Shown piece by piece: positions 21,154 to 26,137 of a stretch of DNA of 26,137 bases. Each line of letters opens with the position of its first letter. Position 1 is the first letter of the stretch. The DNA is from a virus. Both the position numbers and the translations under genes were made by a program. Location of the stretch: IMG/VR virus record IMGVR_UViG_3300038421_000048, positions 1-26,137 of that record; one strand, 5' to 3'. The notes below the pieces were generated by a model, which was given only the letters and a program-made list of their open reading frames with translations, was not told the origin of the DNA and did not search any database.

Positions 21154-23019
21154 TTAAATCAGGCGAGTAGCAAATAGCGTGTGTCCATTCCCAACCTGCT
21201 CTCTCATCATGGCCATGAGTGCCACGACTTGCTCGCTGCTGAACAGAGCCCCCTGTTGCAACTCGATGGTTATCATCTGGGGCATCATGCCTGCTGCTTC
21301 CTCGCTGGCGGCTCCACCCCCACTGCCCACTGTAGGGGTGCTGCCGCCACTCGGGCTTGCCGATCGGATCGATGCGATCTGGGCTGCACCCGTGGCTGCC
21401 ACAAGGGCAGCCTGTATCCAGCTGAAGGGGGGCGGGAGCTGCAGTGCTCTGGTGATACCAACTGCCGTGTTGATGACTGCGGCCCCGATGGCGGCTGCCT
21501 TCGATTTGGGGAAGATCGAGGTGATTGCGCTGGCGGCCTTGCTCGCTGTATCGAGGGTCAGGTTCTGTTCCTGCAACAGGAGCTGCCGCTTCATGGCGAA
21601 CACCTCAGCCGCCGTAGCACCAGACTGCAGCATGGCGGCTTCCTGCGCGGCGAACGCGTTACGGAATGCCTGTGTGTGAAAGCCGGTGAGCTCCTGCGTG
21701 AAACTGTTAAAGCCCCCCTGTAGGGTCTGGAGAGGGTTGATGAAGAGACTGCCGAACTGGACGGGTATGCCGCTCAGTGCATTGACCATATTCTGAGCTT
21801 GGGCCGTCATCTCTCGTTGGGCCAACGTAACTAGCTGAGCTTGGATAGCCATCTGGCGATAGTTGGCTAGTTCCTGGGCTGTTAGATTAACGCCAAGCTG
21901 CAAGAATTGCAGTCTTATCTGCTCAACGCGTACTCGGATTTCAGCCTCATTCCTGGCAACGCCCAGGAGGCTAGCCTCGAATTGCAAAGCTGTGGTGATC
22001 TGGCCTTGTAGTGCTAGCCTGCGAACTTCTTGCACAGCACTGCCAGCAGTACGCGCGGCGATCTCGTTTCGTATCGCGAGCTCCTGTGCAGCCAAACGCC
22101 TTCGTTCTGCCTGTATATCCAGAGATTGGCGGCCCGCCTGCTGGTCTTGGCCTTGGAGTGTTCTTAATTGTCGTTGAACGTCAGTCAAGCTGGCGCGTAA
22201 CTCATTTACGTTGAGGGTGCGTAACGATGCTCGGAAAGACTCGGCCGCCCGCAGGGCCTCACCGCCAAGGAATGTAGTAACACTCCTGAAGACATCACCG
22301 ATACCCCGCACGACATTGGCAACTAGTTGCAGGGCGCCGATGAGAGCATTGCTGATGCTGAGCATCTCATCGAAGGCGAGTACCGTCTTGCCAACATCGT
22401 CCAGGAGCTTGCTGGTAGCACCAGCGATGGTGTTCTCCCGAAGCAGGCCCTGAGCTTCTTCCGCGCGCCTAAAGACCTCGATGGCTTGGTCGAGGTTTAC
22501 CGTCGTGCCTTGGATGGCTTGAGCCACGTCGGTGAAGCGTTGGTGAAGATCAGCAATGCTGCTGGAGCTAGTTTGGGCAACTTGCTCCAGTACCCGCATC
22601 ACGTCGGACGCGCGAGCGCCGACGGTTTCCACTAGCAGCAATTGGTTATGGAATTGTGCGAACTGAGTGGATGCCCTGGCCAAGGCAAGGATTACTTGGG
22701 TGACCCTTTGGGTAAGAATGTTGCCCAAGGCCGTACCCAGCGCGATGGTGGCCACGTTGGTCCCGAGCATATTCGTCGTGATGATGCGGACGGCTCGGCC
22801 AAGGTTGCTCGATGTACCTTCACCTTCCTCCTGGGCCCTGTTGAGGTCACTCTGGTTCCTGGCAGCTTTCTTGGTTACGTCGAGCAGCTTATCGGTTTCA
22901 CCCTTCAATTTCTGGGTGGCCGCTGCAATACCCTCCGTAGACTGACGGGCTTTGGCCTCAGCCGTGTTAAGCTGACCGAGGTTTGACGTAAAGGTGACGT
23001 TGAGTGAGCCGACTTCCAT
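21154..23019 (-). CDS. Tail tape measure protein
   Basis: 621 residues from ATG 23019 (GAGG eight bases upstream). It sets tail length and is ejected with the DNA. Long helical, Gln/Ala-rich coiled regions (e.g. LTDVQRQLRTLQGQDQQAGR, IQAERRRLAAQELAIRNEIA) alternate with hydrophobic segments near 95-120 (ATIALGTALGNILTQRVTQV) and about 225-245. The C-terminal KAAAIGAAVINTAVGITRAL followed by FSWIQAALVAATGAAQIASI is very typical of siphophage tape measures. At about 0.15 nm per residue a tail near 90 nm is expected. It lies downstream of the chaperone and HK97-gp10-like genes. Confidence 0.9.
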   Translation of the reverse strand: MEVGSLNVTFTSNLGQLNTAEAKARQSTEGIAAATQKLKGETDKLLDVTKKAARNQSDLNRAQEEGEGTSSNLGRAVRIITTNMLGTNVATIALGTALGNILTQRVTQVILALARASTQFAQFHNQLLLVETVGARASDVMRVLEQVAQTSSSSIADLHQRFTDVAQAIQGTTVNLDQAIEVFRRAEEAQGLLRENTIAGATSKLLDDVGKTVLAFDEMLSISNALIGALQLVANVVRGIGDVFRSVTTFLGGEALRAAESFRASLRTLNVNELRASLTDVQRQLRTLQGQDQQAGRQSLDIQAERRRLAAQELAIRNEIAARTAGSAVQEVRRLALQGQITTALQFEASLLGVARNEAEIRVRVEQIRLQFLQLGVNLTAQELANYRQMAIQAQLVTLAQREMTAQAQNMVNALSGIPVQFGSLFINPLQTLQGGFNSFTQELTGFHTQAFRNAFAAQEAAMLQSGATAAEVFAMKRQLLLQEQNLTLDTASKAASAITSIFPKSKAAAIGAAVINTAVGITRALQLPPPFSWIQAALVAATGAAQIASIRSASPSGGSTPTVGSGGGAASEEAAGMMPQMITIELQQGALFSSEQVVALMAMMREQVGNGHTLFATRLI

Positions 23020-23024
23020 GATAC

Positions 23025-23468
23025 CTACCTCGGTGCCCCTGTCGGTATCCTAGGTCCGATCGCCGATGCAACCTCGCCTCCGACTTGCTTGAGTACATCT
23101 CGCCGGATAGTCGCCAAAGCCGGCCTCATGAACGGCCGCGCTGCCATTCGGCTCGTCCCGTATTCTAGATACTTGGCGTAAAGCGACTGAGTGCTGACCC
23201 TAACCTTGGGTCGCACGTCGTCGAGCTCCGTTGTCACCCTGAAGCTGAGGATTAGCCGGCCTGTTTCTGAAGCCGGCGGCTCGCCGGGGGCACTGGCTTG
23301 GTGGGAGCCATACATGACGCCAGTCTTCGGCGTCTCTAATATGAGGCGCCGAAGCTCAGCGACGTAGAGCTTTGCAACCTTTCGGAAGCCCCTGATAGTG
23401 GCTTGGTTGATGGTCTGCACAGCCTGCTTGCCCTGCCACTTTAGGGTGATCGTAGCTATGCGGATCAT
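23025..23468 (-). CDS. HK97-gp10-like tail completion protein
   Basis: 147 residues from ATG 23468, in ATGA overlap with the preceding frame and with a GGGGG SD-like run upstream. The family signature is clear: SAPGEPPASETGRLILSF (about 60-77), then LYAKYLEYGTSRMAARPFMR (about 107-126) and PAL. HK97 gp10-like proteins act at the head-tail or tail-tube joint and are usually encoded before the tail terminator. Here the gene sits between the tail chaperones and the tape measure, an unusual position that might reflect rearrangement or a different role. Confidence 0.85.
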   Translation of the reverse strand: MIRIATITLKWQGKQAVQTINQATIRGFRKVAKLYVAELRRLILETPKTGVMYGSHQASAPGEPPASETGRLILSFRVTTELDDVRPKVRVSTQSLYAKYLEYGTSRMAARPFMRPALATIRRDVLKQVGGEVASAIGPRIPTGAPR

Positions 23469-24189
23469 GGAGCCCCCTTAACTTCTCCAGTTGGTGTGAT
23501 GACCAACTTCTTAGGTCGCTGGCTGCCAAACATGGCGTCAAATGCAGCCGGCGTCAATGGCCTCGCTTTTCCTTTGCCGGCTGCTGTCAGGGGCTTCAGG
23601 CCCTCCTTCTCTTTGCCCCCGTAGATAGCTTTCAACTTCTTAATCAGGCCCTCATACCCGATGCGAATGGCATTCACATCAGAGTATAAAGTTTGTTCTT
23701 CGCTCCAGCCCAACCAACCTAGGGCTATTTCAGCCCATTGCTGGTAGAACTCTTCGATTGCTAGCTGGAGCTCGGCGGGTTTCCCGACCCAGTCCCCTGC
23801 TGGCCCTGCTGGACGTAGGCAGCGAGGTCATCAATTGGCCGACCCCCACGGGTGAGGGTAAGCACAAAGCGTGCACAGGCATTCTGGATTCTGCCTGTGT
23901 CATCGCTGATCCCGGCCTCGAAGAGCTTCTCGGTGAGTTCCTGCCTCACCTTGGGATTGCTGTAGTGGTTGCCTAGGCCGGCGATAACCACGGCGACGAT
24001 TGCATCGAAGTTCAGAATCTGGAGAGCTTCGAGCACGGGCTGCAGACCTCCAAACTGTCGGCTCAAACTCTGCATGGCGTGCACGCTTGGCTTCAACACG
24101 AATTCTTCGTCACCGATGTTGAAGGTGATATTCCCTTGGCCAAGCCGAGGGGTGTCTAGATTGACGATGTTGTCGGGGGTGTTGGTCAT
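23465..24189 (-). CDS. Tail assembly chaperone G-T fusion (-1 frameshift product)
   Basis: Ribosomes reading the G frame can slip back one base on GGGG (23797-23794) in the context CAG CAG GGG ACT and continue GAC TGG GTC GGG AAA. The -1 frame is open for 109 further residues (DWVGKPAELQLAIEEFYQQW and onward, ending TPTGEVKGAP) to the TGA at 23465, giving a 241-residue fusion. The -1 frame has no convincing start of its own: a TTG at 23713 lies well inside this coding stretch and lacks an SD. A small hairpin CGGG-AAA-CCCG begins seven bases after the slip site, a suitable spacing, though weak. G/GT pairs by -1 slippage are general among long-tailed phages, where GT binds the tape measure and recruits tube subunits. 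Confidence 0.78.
23761..24189 (-). CDS. Tail assembly chaperone G (GTA-gp10-like)
   Basis: 142 residues from ATG 24189, upstream of the tape measure. NITFNIGDEEFVLKPSVHAM, then SLSRQFGGLQPVLEALQILN and IVAVVIAGLGNHYSN, matches the layout of the TAC_11/GTA-gp10 family of tail chaperones found largely in alphaproteobacterial phages and gene transfer agents. The zero-frame end is a short low-complexity tail (QQGQQGTGSGNPPSSS), the usual look of an unshifted G product. It acts in the cytoplasm to keep the tape measure ready for tube assembly and is not expected in the virion. An HNH gene has been inserted just upstream, between it and the tail tube gene. Confidence 0.82.
   Translation of the reverse strand: MTNTPDNIVNLDTPRLGQGNITFNIGDEEFVLKPSVHAMQSLSRQFGGLQPVLEALQILNFDAIVAVVIAGLGNHYSNPKVRQELTEKLFEAGISDDTGRIQNACARFVLTLTRGGRPIDDLAAYVQQGQQGTGSGNPPSSS
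23794..23797 (-). other. Slip site for the chaperone -1 frameshift
   Basis: The coding-strand GGGG at 23797-23794 follows CAG. After a slip of GGG by one base the next codon is GAC (23794-23792). This is the only point near the G stop where moving to the -1 frame gives a smooth continuation into the T-like domain. Confidence 0.65.
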
Positions 24190-24405
24190 GTTGTTTCCAT
24201 TGCTTGGTTTTAGGGCAATTCTAGGCCATAATCGGCTTCGTATTGCTCGGCGGGATGTTGGGCTAGGGGGTAGGTGACCCTGAAAGGCCCTGGCGGCTCC
24301 TACATCGATAGTAGCCTACCCTTGTCCAACTACGCGCAATGCGTTAATAACGTAACCAGCCAGTCCTGACGCATCAACTAACCCTAACTAATGAGGTAAC
24401 TACGA
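24190..24405. other. Intergenic region before chaperone G and the HNH gene
   Basis: This 216-base divergent gap contains the SD regions of both genes (GGAAACAAC before ATG 24189 on the - strand, GAGGTAACTACGA before ATG 24406). Inverted segments GGGTAGG and CCTACCC near 24266 and 24311 could pair over about 40 bases. I see no further gene and no clear promoter. Confidence 0.4.
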
Positions 24406-24990
24406 ATGGTGGTAATAGAAATTCCGGGGGTCACATGCGCCATCTCTGGATGTGGAAGACCTATCAGGAGTCGAGGGTATTGCAATCGGCATCATTTAAG
24501 GCTGCTGCGATATGGACACCCCCTGAAGTCCGGACCTAATAAGAACAGATTGATTGGTTGGCTTCGAGTAGCCCGCACATATAAAGGACATGAATGTTTA
24601 GAGTGGCCGTTCAGCAAGGATATAGGAGGGTATGGTCAATTCAAGTATAAGGGATTCCGGGGAGCTCATAGAGTAATGTGTTATCTGGCTCATGGAGAAC
24701 CCCCAATTAAGGGTTGTGAGGCCGCGCATAGTTGTAGGAGTAGATCTTGTGTAAGTCCTAACCACTTAAGTTGGAAAACCCTGAGAGCAAACCGTATGGA
24801 TAAAGTGCGTGATGGAACACATCTAAGAGGAGAACGTAATCACAAGGCTAAATTATCGAGCGAGCAAGTACGAACAATAAGAAAGCTGCGAGGCAAGGTT
24901 ACTGGCCGTGCACTCGCAGCTAGGTTTGGCGTTACTCCAGCCCTGATATCCCGTATATACAAGAAGCAATGTTGGGCTTGGTTAGAGTAG
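24406..24990 (+). mobile_element. Free-standing HNH homing endonuclease gene
   Basis: 194 residues from ATG 24406 with GAGGT upstream, on the strand opposite to all tail genes. The N-terminus has a zinc-knuckle-like C11-x4-C16-x9-C26-x2-H. The nuclease core shows GAHRVMCYLAHGE (H88) and AAHSCRSRSCVSPNHLSW (H108, N119, H120), an HNH ββα-metal fold of the I-HmuI/HNH_3 type. The C-terminus (about 147-187, KAKLSSEQVRTIRKLRGKV then GRALAARFGVTPALISRIYK) is a DNA-binding helix-turn-helix. The DNA is visibly more AT-rich than the flanks. Its position in a tail operon intergenic space marks it as an inserted homing gene. It would cut DNA lacking the insertion and spread by repair. Confidence 0.88.
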
Positions 24991-25004
24991 CCCACTGATA
25001 TTCA

Positions 25005-25487
25005 TTATGCGGCATCGACCCTCACTATGTTAGAATTGATGCCCAGCGTCGCGGAGAGCTTGATCACGTTGTTGGCCGTGTCAAGAGTCTCACGGGCCGA
25101 CATGACCTTGGCGATGAAGTACCGCTTGCTGGGCGTGGTACCTCCTACCGGAGTATCGTCGAACTCAACCTTGAAGGCGTAGTTGAAGTTGGTCTGCTCA
25201 CCAGCCAGAAGAGCGACCTGACCGGCATTGTCGAAGACAAGGCCGATGGTAACCTCCATATTGCCGGCATTACGGGTGCCTTTGAGCTTCTTGGTACGGG
25301 CCTCACCGATGGCGTCGAAGGTGATCTCGGCGCTCTCATCGCCAAAAGCGCCGATGCTCTCGATCCAGCCGATCTCAGCATAGCTGTGCGTGAGAAAGTC
25401 GGCCTCCACGAAGTCGCCGCTCTGATCGGCCTGTGCTTGGCCGATGTAGAGCCTACTGCCAACGACTGCAGTCAGTGACGCGGCCAT
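25005..25487 (-). CDS. Tail tube (major tail) protein
   Basis: 160 residues from ATG 25487 (SD GGAGGGG). Strand-rich with the usual tube layout: GWIESIGAFGDESAEITFDA, then TKKLKGTRNAGNMEVTIGLVF, AFKVEFDDTP, KRYFIAKVMSARETLDTANN and a final strand VIKLSATLGINSNIVRV. The 'D..G.....A.....N.I.....L.I.S' end is typical for lambda gpV/HK97-type tail tubes. It assembles as stacked hexameric rings around the tape measure. It is preceded by the tail terminator and followed, after the HNH insertion, by the chaperones, which is the classical order. Confidence 0.85.
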   Translation of the reverse strand: MAASLTAVVGSRLYIGQAQADQSGDFVEADFLTHSYAEIGWIESIGAFGDESAEITFDAIGEARTKKLKGTRNAGNMEVTIGLVFDNAGQVALLAGEQTNFNYAFKVEFDDTPVGGTTPSKRYFIAKVMSARETLDTANNVIKLSATLGINSNIVRVDAA

Positions 25488-25503
25488 GATAGCCCCTCCG
25501 TTA

Positions 25504-25944
25504 CTAGGTCCTAACCTTCGCCAGACTGATGACCAAGCTCACGGTTCGGCCATCAGTCTGGTCCTCTTGAGTAGTCGACACCGGTCCCATACACTGGATA
25601 TCGACCACTCTCCACCCAGGCACCGTCAGCGACCGCCACTGGCGGTGAAACAGAGTACGTACCAAGTACGCAATCTGATCGGCGAGCCTGTAGTGTTCAG
25701 GTGTATCATTTCGAGCATAGGTTGTCACCTCCCTAGTAACAACCGGCCGGAGATCAAACAGCCCATCCTCCTCGGCCTTGGCCACGTCGTCTGAGACGAG
25801 GATGTAGGGAAATTCGATGGTTTCATCAGGCGCGGGCGCACGTGTTAGCACTGCGGGCGAGCCGAGATAGGTGCCGAGCAAGGCGGTGATGCTACTCTCA
25901 CCGACTATGGCATCCCTGATTGGTTGTGAAAGGTCGGCGCTCAT
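25504..25944 (-). CDS. Tail terminator-like protein
   Basis: 146 residues from ATG 25944, in ATGA overlap with the preceding frame. MSADLSQPIRDAIVGESSIT at the start, then FPYILVSDDVAKAEEDGLFD, REVTTYARNDTPEHYRLADQ and IAYLVRTLFH in the middle fit DUF3168/gpU-type tail terminators, which cap the tail tube and bind the head connector. Position directly before the tail tube gene supports this. The C-terminal strand (GRTVSLVISLAKV) is also usual. Confidence 0.75.
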   Translation of the reverse strand: MSADLSQPIRDAIVGESSITALLGTYLGSPAVLTRAPAPDETIEFPYILVSDDVAKAEEDGLFDLRPVVTREVTTYARNDTPEHYRLADQIAYLVRTLFHRQWRSLTVPGWRVVDIQCMGPVSTTQEDQTDGRTVSLVISLAKVRT

Positions 25945-26135
25945 TGCTCTGCCTCGGTACTTTTTTCAGGAGCGGGCGCCGGCACGGGCTTGTTGATCTG
26001 TGCATTTGCTTGCTCACCGAGCACCAGCAAAAGCTGAGAGGCAGAGTGCAACCCATTCTCACCCGTGGCTGGCCATTTGCCTGCCGCGACGATCATATCG
26101 CGCATGCGGATATAAAGGCTGATCGGCACTACCAG
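25941..26135 (-). CDS. Hypothetical protein, probably cut by the right edge
   Basis: The frame is open to the right edge. A GTG at 26129 gives 62 residues (MPISLYIRMRDMIVAAGKWP, then ASQLLLVLGEQANAQINKPV and an acidic Pro-rich tail), but there is no visible SD because only eight bases precede it, so the true start may lie outside. No family recognised. It overlaps the tail terminator by four bases and should belong to the head-tail or head region, where capsid genes are expected further right. Confidence 0.5.
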   Translation of the reverse strand: MVVPISLYIRMRDMIVAAGKWPATGENGLHSASQLLLVLGEQANAQINKPVPAPAPEKSTEAEQ

Positions 26136-26137
26136 CG

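Noticed and set aside
23465-23713. Separate 82-residue gene starting at TTG 23713
   Set aside because: The frame is open well above the TTG with protein-like sequence (EEFYQQWAEIALGW) and no SD near it; better explained as the -1 extension of the tail chaperone.
1-26137. tRNA genes, CRISPR arrays, insertion-sequence transposases, integrase and attachment sites
   Set aside because: No cloverleaf-like sequence, regular direct-repeat array, transposase motif or integrase was seen on either strand.

Overview
This window is part of a tailed-phage genome, probably a siphovirus or a related prophage. It carries packaging, connector, tail and lysis genes and no recognisable cellular housekeeping genes. 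The host is Gram-negative: there is an overlapped Rz/Rz1-type spanin pair with a lipobox and an outer-membrane beta-barrel gene. An alphaproteobacterial host is my inference, from the GTA-gp10-like tail chaperone and the general look of the proteins. The 621-residue tape measure would give a tail of roughly 90 nm at about 0.15 nm per residue. No major capsid, protease, replication, integrase or tRNA gene was seen, so capsid genes probably lie beyond the right edge.

Layout. Positions 1-9836 are read on the + strand: small terminase (cut by the left edge), a 59-residue ORF, large terminase, portal, a class I methyltransferase, an FkbM-type methyltransferase, a 130-residue unknown, a DnaT_2-like head-tail connector, a 187-residue likely virion protein, a small helical protein, two paralogous GT-B-like glycosyltransferases and a GT-A-like (DxD) glycosyltransferase. 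Many of these genes overlap or touch, which suggests one operon. Positions 9837-9933 are a convergent junction with a perfect 22-nt palindrome and a second hairpin.

From 9934 to the right edge genes are read on the - strand, so the transcription order is right to left: a fragment at the edge, tail terminator, tail tube, tail chaperones G and G-T (made by a -1 frameshift), an HK97-gp10-like protein, tape measure, distal-tail protein, a 1005-residue tail-tip/fibre protein with a glycine-rich end, a fibre, another tail appendage protein, M15 endolysin, a coiled-coil membrane protein, a holin candidate, Rz/Rz1, a frameshifted outer-membrane barrel gene with its own terminator, a small membrane protein, a second FkbM methyltransferase and a two-helix membrane protein. 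One HNH endonuclease gene (24406-24990) sits on the + strand between the tail tube and chaperone genes and looks like an insertion.

The most unusual content is a sugar-modification set (three glycosyltransferases, two FkbM methyltransferases and one other methyltransferase) embedded in a virion-assembly region. It suggests glycosylation and O-methylation of the virion, or of the host surface together with the outer-membrane protein. The other notable points are two -1 frameshifts at similar CAG-GGG contexts, one in the tail chaperone gene (expected for the family) and one in the outer-membrane gene (unexpected), and an Rz-like spanin with three predicted membrane segments.
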